Shown: piece by piece, positions 46,946-56,098 of the stretch
How positions within the stretch are numbered: the stretch's first letter is position 1
Layout of the letters: each line of letters starts with the position of its first letter
Assembly: GCA_036927565.1 (NCBI GenBank)
Contig: JAYESD010000003.1
Span: 98,317,591-98,381,590 of the forward strand
Length of the DNA: 64,000 nucleotides
Direction of reading: 5' to 3'
From: Tuctoria greenei
Taxonomy: Eukaryota > Streptophyta > Magnoliopsida > Poales > Poaceae
Program-made: the position numbers and the translations under genes
The notes under the pieces: generated by a model
Told to the model about the DNA's origin: nothing
The model's database searches: none
The model's input: the letters and a program-made list of their open reading frames with translations, nothing else

Positions 46946-46996
46946 TGCAATGACCAGGTCAGCCGAACCAGGGGGTCGGCCGACCTGGTCATTGCA
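46946..46996. repeat. Hairpin with 21-nt arms upstream of the Athila-1 promoter
   Basis: The arms TGCAATGACCAGGTCAGCCGA and its near-perfect complement (20 of 21 pairs) flank a 9-nt loop. It centres on the palindrome GGTCGGCCGACC. The equivalent in the 3' LTR is at about 54756-54810, and a related GGTCGGCCGACC motif is in Athila-2 near 60601. Confidence 0.7.
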
Positions 46997-47097
46997 CCAA
47001 ACTCGGTCAGCCTCCACGTGTTGGCTCCTCCCGGCTCCCTGGAGTCAATGGTGACGGATTCGCACACTTTTGGTGGCGGTAACCGACCTCAACACTA

Positions 47098-47108
47098 GTA
47101 TAAATAGG
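47098..47108 (+). promoter_or_regulatory. TATA box of the Athila-1 5' LTR
   Basis: GTATAAATAGGACCCCC is a canonical plant TATA context, conserved at 54909 (3' LTR), 60743 (Athila-2) and 20540-20550 (Athila-3, minus strand). Confidence 0.75.
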
Positions 47109-47280
47109 ACCCCCTACCCCTCACTTCAACACACACCACTTGAGCTTCATCTCTATTGTATACACTATCATCCCTAGTCTTAGAGGAGTTAGGTTGTAGA
47201 GTGGAGAGTCTCTAGTCCCAAGTCCAAATTGGGAAAGGTGTAAGGAGTCTCTGTCTTCCCAATCCTGCATTGGGAAAGGT

Positions 47281-47478
47281 ATGACTCATGTATTCTTTCT
47301 TGTATTTGTGACTTTATGCATAATAAAGATAGTATCTTTAGTCTGTACTTATACATATACATGGGCAAAGCGTTTCTTGTTTGATTGTGGAGTCCATGTA
47401 TGTGGAAGGTATAGCTTCTATGACTATTTCATCATGAACATATCTCATTATCATAGAACCTATAGACCCCCACTATAG
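47281..47478 (+). other. Short hydrophobic ORF in the Athila-1 LTR leader (65 codons)
   Basis: It reads MTHVFFLVFVTLCIIKIVSL and contains KRFLFDCGVHVCGR. It starts about 180 bp after the TATA box, straight after GGGAAAGGT. Similar frames start at the same place in Athila-2 (60922) and twice in Athila-3 (20408 and 20008, minus strand). The motif F-x-C-G-x-H-x-C-G recurs with small changes. The AATAAA inside it may be the LTR polyadenylation signal, so DNA-level constraint is an alternative explanation. The 3' LTR copy is frameshifted after 15 codons. Confidence 0.45.
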
Positions 47479-48162
47479 TCTAGTTAATTATAACATAACT
47501 AGGTTAGTATGGATAATTATGTTGTGTATCAACATTGGTTCAATGATGATTCAATTCATTGCCTTAGGATGGATTGTGCCTAGGCTCTTAAGGTGATTAC
47601 TTAATATGCTAGCATGGTGCTAGGATAGCTAAGTAGCATTGGATGTCTCGTAGACCCACGGATTGAAGAGGTAGTCAGTAGGTGGTGACAGCCCTATCTG
47701 TCCTTTGTAATCCTCCACAGTCGGCTATGCCACAGGCTCATGGCGGGAGTCGCCCTAGTATTGCTAGGGGTAAGCCCGTGCCCGATGTGTTGAACCACAT
47801 AGCATAAGTATTCACTATTGATCTATCTTATGGATAATTAGTTTAGGCTATGTATATGTACAATAGTGCATAGTAGGAGTACCTCCATAACTCTCAACCT
47901 TAACTAACCTCTAAGATCCTCTTATCCCCCTTAGACTTGAAAGCTTTTGTGTGTGTCACACTACCTCCACTATATTTTATCCATCCTTACTAGATTCTTA
48001 CCTAGATCTTTCTACCCTTTCCACTTAATAATAGTTATATCTCTACCCCGCCTTCCTTTGGGATCAAATAAATGACACCCTTGGGAATACTCATAAGGGG
48101 AAATGCTACAATGATATCTCTGTGCGCTTGCGGAATTCACTCTGTGATCCAATAGAACCATT

Positions 48163-48308
48163 AACAAGCACTTCTGACACACCGTTGGAGAAGTTTAGTT
48201 AATGATGCATAAGAAATACCAACAAGCATTTCTGGCACCGTTGCCCGGGATGATTTGTTAGTATATCTTAGGAGCCATCAACAAGCATTTCTGGCGCCGT
48301 TGCCGGGG
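48163..48308 (+). repeat. Three tandem PBS-like units at the U5/PBS border
   Basis: AACAAGCAyTTCTG(G/A)C(G/A)C followed by a GTTG(C/G)-type end occurs at 48163, 48221 and 48280, spaced 58-59 bp. Only the last (TGGCGCCGTTGCCGGGG, 48292-48308) lies outside the LTR. The middle copy differs from it by two bases in the PBS core. Confidence 0.75.
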
Positions 48309-48309
48309 A
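48292..48309 (+). promoter_or_regulatory. Athila-1 primer binding site
   Basis: TGGCGCCGTTGCCGGGGA is complementary to the 3' end of plant tRNA-Asp, the usual primer of this group, placed eight bases after the LTR. Confidence 0.85.
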
Positions 48310-48425
48310 AGGCAAATAGATATATAACATGACTAAGTGAATAGGATAGAACCCTAGGTAGAATTTTAGTAGGATAACCATTCTTTGTTTTCGCATTCAT
48401 TTTAAATGTGAAAACAGGGTAGTGT

Positions 48426-50564
48426 ATGTCTGGTTTCCGCCTGCCTGAAAACTTTGTTGAAGATCTCGAATCTCTTCTGAGATACCGACCCTGTGTCGTT
48501 ACTCCTCAGAAGATTCGAGCGACAAAGCAAACCAGCATTTTTGCACCAACAATCCAAATGCCAATGGCTCAGAAGACCCTTCGTGAGTTCTTAGCTCCCT
48601 CTGCTAACAATGTGCCTATTGGGCCCACTATTAACACGGGAGATGTGAACTTCGAGATCAAACCTGGCCTTATCACTATGGTGCAAGCCAACCCATTTTG
48701 TGGGAAGGCTAACGAGAATGCAAGTGCTCACCTGCAACAATTCCTCGAGATCTGCAGCACTTTTAAGATCAAGGACGTGTCTCCAGATCCTGTCCGTCTG
48801 AGACCATTCCCGTTCTCTCTCTTTGGGAGAGCAAAACAGTGGTTCTACGCAAACCAAAGTGCTGTAGAGACTTGGGAGAAGTGTTCTACAGCATTCCTTA
48901 CCAAATTCTTCCCGTTAGGCAAAACCAATGCCCTACGTGAAAGGATTTCCAGCTTTCAGCAAGAGCCCAAGGAATCTATTCCCGAGGCATGGAAAAGGCT
49001 TCAGGAGTACATCCTAGCCTGTCCCCACCATGGGATGGATGACTGGCTCCTTATTTAGAATTTCTATAACGAGTTGATCCCATCAGCTCATGACCACTTG
49101 GATGCTGCTGTTGGAGGAGCCTTCTTCTTATTAATGGTGCCAAAAGCTAAAGATCTTATTGAGAAGATGGTGTCCAACATGGGATGGAACGATGAGCGTC
49201 TCCATACCAGATAGCGAGGCATGCACACCTTGAAGGAGGTGGACACGATCGATGCAGAATTGGACCTCCTAATGAAGAAAATCGATGGACAAGCTAGTGG
49301 TGAAGTGTGTGGCAATGCCTATGCCCTAGACTCTCACATCACGTGTGAAGTCTGTGGCAACACGGGTCATATGGGCAATGATTGCCCAGAAACTCGTGAG
49401 GATGCCCTATACCTCGCCCATAATGGAAATTTCAACAACAACAATGGCTATCGTCCAGGAGGTCAAGGGTGGGGTCAAGAATGCCCATTCTTTCAAGGAG
49501 GGTACAACAACAATGGAAACCCTGGAAATCAGCCCAACTTGAGAGAACTTGCCATTAGCCAGCTCAAGATCAACGATTCTCTATCCAAGAAGTTGTCAGC
49601 TAATGACAAGACCCTAGAGAATATCAATGCCAAGATTGAAGGACTATCCTCAGCATTCAAGAATCAACTAAGTTTCAAAAAGATGTTGGAGACTCAGTTG
49701 GCACAACTTGCTGCAGTTGTCCCTCCATTGGAAAACAACAGAATTTTGGGGCAGCCAGAAGCCCTAGTGGAGAACGTCAATGCAGCGGTTACGAGAGGAG
49801 GAAAGACCACGTGTGACCCACCATATCCCACACAAGAAAAGAGGACAACTGAGCCTGAGAAGGAGGATGTCCCAAGTAAATTACTTGGTGAGAGAATGGC
49901 CAAACACTTTGAAGATACCAACTTATTGCCATTCCCTCAAAGACAAAGGAAGCCAACAGTGGATGAGCAATTCAACCGTTTTGTTAAGATCATCCAAAAG
50001 ATCCACATCAATGTGCCCTTGATTGATGTGATGCAAGTACCCACTTATGGTCGCTATCTCAAGGACATATTGAACAACAAAGGGCCATTGCCCACCACTG
50101 AGGTCGTCAAGCTTACGAAAGTATGCAGTGCAGCCATCCTCAATAGGCTTCCTGAAAAGAAAAAGGACCCCGGATGTCCTACCATTTCATGCTCAATTGG
50201 GGCTCACCACTTTGACAAGGCACTTTGTGATCTGGGAGCAAGTGTTAGTGTGATGCCCAAGGTTGTGTTCAACAAGCTGAACTTCACAGAACTGACTCCA
50301 ACACCAATGTAGCTACAACTGGCTGACTCTTCAGTCCGTTATCCAGCGGGTATTGCTGAAGACGTCCTAGTGAAGATCCGGAACTGCTTCATACCCGTGG
50401 ATTTTGTGGTGATAGACATGGACACTGAGAAAGATACACCTCTCATTCTTGGATGTCCATTCCTAAGCACTGCAAAAGCTCGCATAGATGTGGGAGCTGG
50501 AGAAATCCACTTCCATATCAATGCCAAGGAGGAAAAGTTTAACTTTCGGCCAAGATTAGAGTAG
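48426..50564 (+). pseudogene. Athila-1 gag-protease, one frame with three nonsense codons
   Basis: Starting at ATG 48426 (MSGFRLPENFVEDLESLLR), a single frame runs to 50564, interrupted only by TAG at 49056, about 49212 and 50310. There is no frameshift. The capsid part includes ANPFCGKANENASAHLQQFL, WFYANQSAVETWEKCSTAFL and FQQEPKESIPEAWKRLQEYI. The zinc knuckle CEVCGNTGHMGNDC is intact (49343-49384). A long linker follows, then the protease motif ALCDLGASVSVMPKVVFNKL (about 50220), and LILGCPFLSTAKARIDVG after the last stop. Athila-2 has sense codons at the two gag sites (Lys and Gln), so these stops are recent point changes. Confidence 0.92.
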
Positions 50565-50834
50565 TGCTCCATGATTCGAATCAAGTATGGGCCGAATGAC
50601 AAACACATCAGAGAGGTCGAAGTCACACCTCCAAAGGTGGACTCACTCATTGCATTCATGAGAAGATTAATCTACGAGGAGAATCCGTCGTTTCGACCAC
50701 ACCGATATCCAAAGGCAACGAAATCGTCTGGACCTTCCCGAAGGCCCAAGTCCACCAAGCCGTCAAAGAAGGAATGGCGGAAAAAGCAAGACAAGCCGTC
50801 CGAACCCATCCCTCCGGGCCCGAATGTGAAATGA
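50565..50834 (+). other. C-terminal tail after the Athila-1 protease
   Basis: A short open frame, MIRIKYGPNDKHIREVEVTP to a Lys/Pro/Ser-rich end (KPSKKEWRKKQDKPSEPIPP), continues the protease frame after a stop. In autonomous Athila elements reverse transcriptase would follow here; none is seen. Confidence 0.55.
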
Positions 50835-51557
50835 AGACGGAGGAATGTCCATCTCATCAGACGGTGGTGAGACCTACGCCAATAGGTTAATTTGGTAGTT
50901 ATCCCACTCTATTTTTCTTTCTTTCTTTTTCTACCCCATTTGGATTTTTTCCCATTGCATATTTGATTTTCCCTGGCAAGTTGACAATCTTATATTCTCA
51001 ACTATTATCTTTCTTTCTTTCTTTTCAAAAGAAAATTTTTATTGGATTTGAAAAAAGGTTTTTATTTGAAAAAATAATAATTTCTGAGCTGCACATGTGG
51101 CATTTCACCAACGTGCTAACTTTATAGCTGTTGGGGAGCCATTTTCCAAAAGGGGAACCAAGGGGGCCACCTGTCAGGTCGGCCGAACCCCCTGGTCGGC
51201 CGAATAGGGAGTGGAGCCAAATTGGCTCACCTTCCTCCAACGGCTACATTTTGAACCCCAAGTGACAGTTGGAGGGTGCACACTATAAATTGTGGCCGTG
51301 AGGAGCACCTCTCTTCACACACCACATCATTTTACACCTCCCCAAGTCACTCTCTAGCTCACCTTGTTTTTTTGCTCTTCATTGCAACACTCTTGCTCAA
51401 ATCCATCCCCAAAAAAGATTTTTTTTTGTTTGCATTTGCATTTTACATTCAAGCTTTCAACAGGAGAAAATTCGTTGAGAGTTTTGTTTTCCAAACATCG
51501 CTTCTTTTCGGATTTTTCTCGCCTTGTTTTGTTCTTGCTTGTTGAACTCAAAAAGAC
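50835..51557 (+). other. Athila-1 spacer before the ORF-1-like gene
   Basis: It is non-coding, with T-rich stretches near 50910-51070. From 51170 it carries a GGTCGGCCGA...GGTCGGCCGA pair (51178-51208), then GGGAGTGG and a TATA-like box. The same order of motifs occurs in the Athila-2 LTR (GGTCGGCCGACC at 60601, GGGAGTGG, TATAAATAG). Confidence 0.65.
51281..51292 (+). promoter_or_regulatory. Putative internal TATA box upstream of the ORF-1-like gene
   Basis: CACTATAAATTGTGG is followed after about 25 bp by CTCTTCACACACCACATC, like the LTR order TATAAATAGG then CACTTCAACACACACCAC. It lies about 270 bp before the ATG at 51558. Confidence 0.45.
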
Positions 51558-53075
51558 ATGAAGAGGTTGTTGGAAAGAGGAAGGAGGCTACAAGCTCAAG
51601 CCATGGTGAAGGTTCTAGTGCACGCCTCTCTTCCATGGGTACAAGCCCAAGGAGGAGAAGTGTGTGTGAGGACACTCCCATGGAAGAGAGAAGCAACCCA
51701 CACTAACTTCTTCATGACAACGACCTCGACATACAAAGCGAAGTTGAAGATCAAGCGCAGACTTCTCCAAGATCGTGAGTTCTGCCACACCAAGGCTTAC
51801 GATCCACATTTGATCTCCAAAATAGGTATGGACTCCGAGTTTCTTTCCATTTGGCATGCAATTGGATTTGATGACTTTGCTCACATAGAGGAGAAAGGTT
51901 CACGCCTTCTCACTATCCAATTCATTTGCACGCTAAGAATAGGATTTGATTGTATTTCTTTTAGATTATTTCAAAAAGAATACAACATCCTACGGAAAGA
52001 ATTAGGTAGCATCCTAGGATTCCATAAATGGTGTTTGCTAGATTTAGACAATTTGCATAAGTTTAACAAACAAAGTTTTTGGCATGAGCTAACTAGTGAG
52101 GTCACATGTATGGCTCCTAGGAATAGCCACATCCAAAACCCTACCTTACGCTTCATGCATAGATGGGTGACTATGACTATGTTCCCTAGGGGAGATGTTA
52201 GGGTTGTGCGAGATGATGAATTGAAAATTTTGTTTGCCATGACTAAAAAGATAAAAGTTGCTCCAGTCAAAGCCATGATGACACAATGGTTAGATTACAT
52301 TTCAAAATCAGGACCAATTGAATGCACATCATTGATTACTCATGTTGCTGATAGGGTAGGAGCACTTAAATACTCTTCATTTGAATATATTGAAACTGAA
52401 ATAAAATTAATTGATGAAGACTATTTAGTGCAAGGACATACCCTTAAGCATGATCAAGATGGGTCCTTAATATTTTTCTATCCCGGCTTTGTCAATGAAA
52501 TTCGGTTTCCTAACCCGGATTTTCATTTGTACAAATGCCGGAGGCTAACCAATCTTCTACCCCATGAGGAAGCAAGAAGAAGTAATGTCTTTGGCAGGGC
52601 AACAAGGAATCGTGCGAGGGCTGCAGCCACAGGCATGCCACCGATAATCTCTCTGGTCCATGAATACCAAGAGGAAGAGAACCCAGCGCGTTATGCACCC
52701 GGATGGACTCAACCTCCGACGTATGAGACTAGGGGATCATCTTGGCAAGAATGGCAAAGGGATCCACCCTTATCCACTTCAAGCTCTAGCAGCTTGCCCC
52801 CAATGTCCATGAGAGGACGTCGTTCCTTTTCGGCTAGAAGTCATCATGACTATAGCCAAGGAATGACGGACCTCACTAGACGTATGGGAGAACTTGAAGT
52901 GACAACGGGTGACATCTACAGCACACTCCAGGAGCATGTTCAAGGTACCCAGGATTGGCAACAACACATGGATGCTCAATTCACCAACTTCAACACGGCG
53001 CTACAACAACAACAAGCCAATCTTGCAGCGTACTTCCGTCATCAAGGGTTCAACCCTTATCACGGAGGTAGTTGA
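51558..53075 (+). CDS. ATHILA ORF-1-like protein (505 codons, open)
   Basis: One uninterrupted frame. The conserved core, about residues 90-290, has the pattern of the plant ATHILA ORF-1 family: FDDFAHIEEKGSRLLTIQFI, CISFRLFQKEYNILRKELGS, FWHELTS and NPTLRFMHRWVTMTMFPRGD. A Ser/Arg-rich segment follows, and the C-terminus is a coiled-coil/Gln-rich end (RRMGELEVTTGDIYSTLQEH, then NTALQQQQANL). The role is unknown; it occupies the envelope-like position of Athila elements, but I see no signal peptide or clear membrane span. The start is uncertain, because a second frame upstream (GKRKEATSSSHGEGSS) resembles an N-terminus and suggests an early frameshift near 51700. Confidence 0.7.
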   Translation: MKRLLERGRRLQAQAMVKVLVHASLPWVQAQGGEVCVRTLPWKREATHTNFFMTTTSTYKAKLKIKRRLLQDREFCHTKAYDPHLISKIGMDSEFLSIWHAIGFDDFAHIEEKGSRLLTIQFICTLRIGFDCISFRLFQKEYNILRKELGSILGFHKWCLLDLDNLHKFNKQSFWHELTSEVTCMAPRNSHIQNPTLRFMHRWVTMTMFPRGDVRVVRDDELKILFAMTKKIKVAPVKAMMTQWLDYISKSGPIECTSLITHVADRVGALKYSSFEYIETEIKLIDEDYLVQGHTLKHDQDGSLIFFYPGFVNEIRFPNPDFHLYKCRRLTNLLPHEEARRSNVFGRATRNRARAAATGMPPIISLVHEYQEEENPARYAPGWTQPPTYETRGSSWQEWQRDPPLSTSSSSSLPPMSMRGRRSFSARSHHDYSQGMTDLTRRMGELEVTTGDIYSTLQEHVQGTQDWQQHMDAQFTNFNTALQQQQANLAAYFRHQGFNPYHGGS

Positions 53076-54407
53076 AGAACAAGCTTGGGGGAGGACCCCC
53101 CGCTTGAGGTAACATGTATCACTTTCTTTGCATATTAATTTTCCATCCATCCATCATCCACCTTGCATTTAAAAAAATTTAGGTTAGATTTGCTTTCATC
53201 AAATAAAGATGTGCGCTAAGAATGATTTAGTATTCACTTAGATGAAATGATGAATAGTTGCTCTGTTTTATTTTTCTAAGTCTCTAGTTTACAACTTGCT
53301 ACTCTCCGAATATTGCTTTTATTGGTTTGAAATACTTTTACCTTAATTTGGATGTTGTGGGTAGCAAAAGCTTAATCTAATTCTAGGTTGTTGCAAGACT
53401 AGAATTGGTAATAGGGCCGCTAGTTCTAGTATGAAAGTAAAACATAGATTTCCGGAGAAATTCTAAAAAGATTTAAGTTTCCCTCAATTGATTGGAAATA
53501 CCTACCAAAGCCATATGATGTTCATACATAGACAAAACCTTATGCATATGCTATTTGCTTTCACATTGAGCCTAGTCAAACTAGTATAGACCTATGTGAG
53601 AAATCATTCAACTCTTTTTGAATTAAAGACTTCACTTGTACATGCCATACTTCTACACTAGAAGTAAGCAAAACGTCCATCATATCCACCATACCACAAC
53701 AAAAAGAGAAACTTTATGTTATTCATGTTTAGCACTCTCTTCAAAATTCATTGCAAAGAAAGGGAGTAGAAGACATGGCTACAAAAAAAACATGCTTACA
53801 TCATAAGCATGAGAAAAAAAAATAGAAAAGAAAAGTAGCCATGTTTCATCCCTGCAAAAGAAAGAGATATTATACCAAAAAGGAGTTATCTCAAGTATCC
53901 ACATCCACCTCCATTCCATCACACATGTACAAGTCTTGATTCAAAAGTTTGAATTGATTTCTCCTAAGGCATGCTCTTTTGACTTAGCAATATTATGTGT
54001 TGCAAATATGCCTACTTACTTTCCCTGCCAAGCTCCACATACAAGCCATATTCAAAGAGTAGGAATAGTATAGGCATAATGCCTTGGTGAGGAAATATTT
54101 CCACTATCCACAAAGGAGTGACGGAGAGAATCAAATTGAGGTACTAAATATCTAAATTGAATTCTACGGGATTTAAGTGGAACTTGATTTCTAGGCTATG
54201 TTTGCTCCATTTGCTATTCTACCTTTCAACTACTCATGAATATGAACAAGCATAAGTCCCATGATAACTTAAGAAAGGTAGGGTATCATAGCCAATTTCT
54301 GCAATACTAGGTAGAGTATCTTATTGTGCATCACATACTTTTGAAAATAAGACATTGTAGCAACTCCTGATCATCATAAAGTCTTGACTTTGCTCGGGAC
54401 GAGCAAA
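53076..54407 (+). other. Athila-1 3' untranslated region
   Basis: It starts with AAGCTTGGGGGAGGACCCCC just after the ORF-1 stop, a second purine-rich tract resembling the PPT. The rest is AT-rich with no coding signal. Confidence 0.6.
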
Positions 54408-54426
54408 GGATAAGCTTGGGGGTGTT
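54408..54426 (+). promoter_or_regulatory. Athila-1 polypurine tract
   Basis: AAGGATAAGCTTGGGGGTGT lies immediately before the 3' LTR (TGTTGACGG at 54427). A related AAGCTTGGGGGAGG lies at about 53080-53094. Confidence 0.75.
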
Positions 54427-56093
54427 TGTTGACGGATGTTATATACCGATTTCATCCGTCAATTTAACTCAATTATGTGAAGGATCTGTCATTTCTTGCA
54501 CACATCACCTTTCTATCTAACCCAATTCCACCTGGACTTGGAGAAATATGTGTATGCAGCATTTTGCAGGAAATGAGGAAATGTAGAGGGACCAATCCTA
54601 TAAAATATCATCCCAGCCAATCAGGCGACGACGCGTGGTATCCCATGGATCAAATGGCCCACAAACAGAAGTATCCGAGGAGATCCAACAGTGTATCACC
54701 CATATACATCAATGGGACCCACCTGGCAGCCACCTGGAGAAAGCACATGAGAAACGGTGCAATGACCAGGTCGGCCGCACTAGGGGGTTGGCCGACCTGG
54801 TCTTTGCACCAAACTCGGTCAGCCTACACGTGTTGGCTCCTCCCAGACCCTTGGAGTAAATGGTGACTGATTCGCGCGCTTTTGGTGGCGGGAACCGACC
54901 TCAACACTAGTATAAATAGGACCCCCTACCCTCACTTCAACACACACCACTTGAGCTTCATATCTATTGTATACACTATCATCCATAGTCTTAGAGGAGT
55001 TAGGTTGTAGAGAGGGGAGTCTCTAGTCCCAAGTCTAAATTGGGAAAGGAGTAAGGAGTCTCTCTCTTCCCAATCCTACATTGGGAAAAGTATGACTCAT
55101 GTATTCTTTCTTGTATTTGTGACTTTATGCATAATAAGATAGTATCTTTAGTCTCTACTTATACATATACTTGGGCAAAGCGTTTCTTGTTTGATTGTGG
55201 AGTCCATGTATGTGGAAGGTATCGCTTCTATGACTATTTCATCATGAACATATCTCATTATCATAGAACCTATAGACCCCCACTATAGTCTAGTTAATTA
55301 TAACATAACTAGGTTAGTATGGATAATTATGTTGTGTATCAACATTGGTTCAATGATGATTCAATTCATTGCCTTAGAATGGATTGTGCCTAGGCTCTTA
55401 AGGTAATTACTTAATATGCTAGCATGGTGCTAGGATAGCTAAGTAGCATTGGATGTCTCGTAGACCCACGGATTGAAGAGGTTGGCAGTAGGTGGTGATA
55501 GCCCTATCTGTCCTTTGTAATCCTCCACGTTCGGCTATGCCACAGGCTCTTGGCGGGAGTTGCCCTAGTACTGCTAGGGGTAAGCCCGTGCCCGATGTGT
55601 TGAACCACATAGCATAAGTATTCACTATTGATCTAGCTTATGGATAATTAGTTTAGTCTATGTATATGTACAATAGAGCATAGTAGGAGTACCTCCATAA
55701 CTCTCAACCTTAACTAACCTATATGATCCTCTTATCCCCCTTAGACTTGAAAGCTTTTGTGTGTGTCACACTACCTTCACTATTATTTTAACCATCCTTA
55801 CTAGATTCTTACCTAGATCTTTCTACCCTTTCCACTTAATGATTGTTATATCTCTACCCCGCCTTCCTTTGGGATCAAATAAATGACACCCTTGGGAATA
55901 CTCTTAAGGGGAAATGCTACAATGATATCTCTGTGCGCTTGCTGAATTCACTCTGTGATCCTATAGAACCATTAACAAGCATTTATGACACACCGTAGAA
56001 GATGTTTAGTTAATGGTGCATAAGAAATACCAACAAACATTCTGGTGCCATTGTCGGGGATGATTTGTTAGTATATCTTAGGAGCCATCAACA
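54427..56093 (+). repeat. Athila-1 3' LTR
   Basis: It matches 46613-48283 with scattered substitutions and a few small indels (for example a four-base gap near 54565). The TATA box is at 54909-54919. The short LTR ORF is frameshifted here by a one-base deletion. TSD ACCCA follows. Confidence 0.92.
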
Positions 56094-56098
56094 ACCCA

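Larger units (their letters stand above)
46613..48283 (+). repeat. Athila-1 5' LTR
   Basis: Both edges are fixed by the TSD, by alignment with the 3' LTR, and by the PBS nine bases beyond. It contains a 21-bp-arm hairpin, a TATA box, an AATAAA motif near 47322, a short ORF, and two PBS-like repeats near its end. Confidence 0.92.
46613..56093 (+). mobile_element. Athila-1: non-autonomous Athila-lineage gypsy element, 9.5 kb
   Basis: LTRs of 1671 and 1667 bp start TGTTGACG and end CATCAACA. The TSD ACCCA is at 46608-46612 and 56094-56098. The PBS is TGGCGCCGTTGCCGGGG. The order is gag, protease, a spacer with a second promoter-like module, and an ATHILA ORF-1-like gene. RT, RNase H and integrase are absent. 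I count about 12 substitutions between the LTRs in their first 220 bp, so this is a fairly young insertion for this window. Confidence 0.92.

Noticed and set aside
51524..51706. Separate 60-codon gene overlapping the start of the ORF-1-like frame
   Set aside because: More likely the displaced N-terminal part of the same ORF-1-like protein after a frameshift than an independent gene.
54477..54866. 129-codon plus-strand ORF in the Athila-1 3' LTR
   Set aside because: It lies in U3 and is not kept open in the 5' LTR or Athila-2; no family resemblance.
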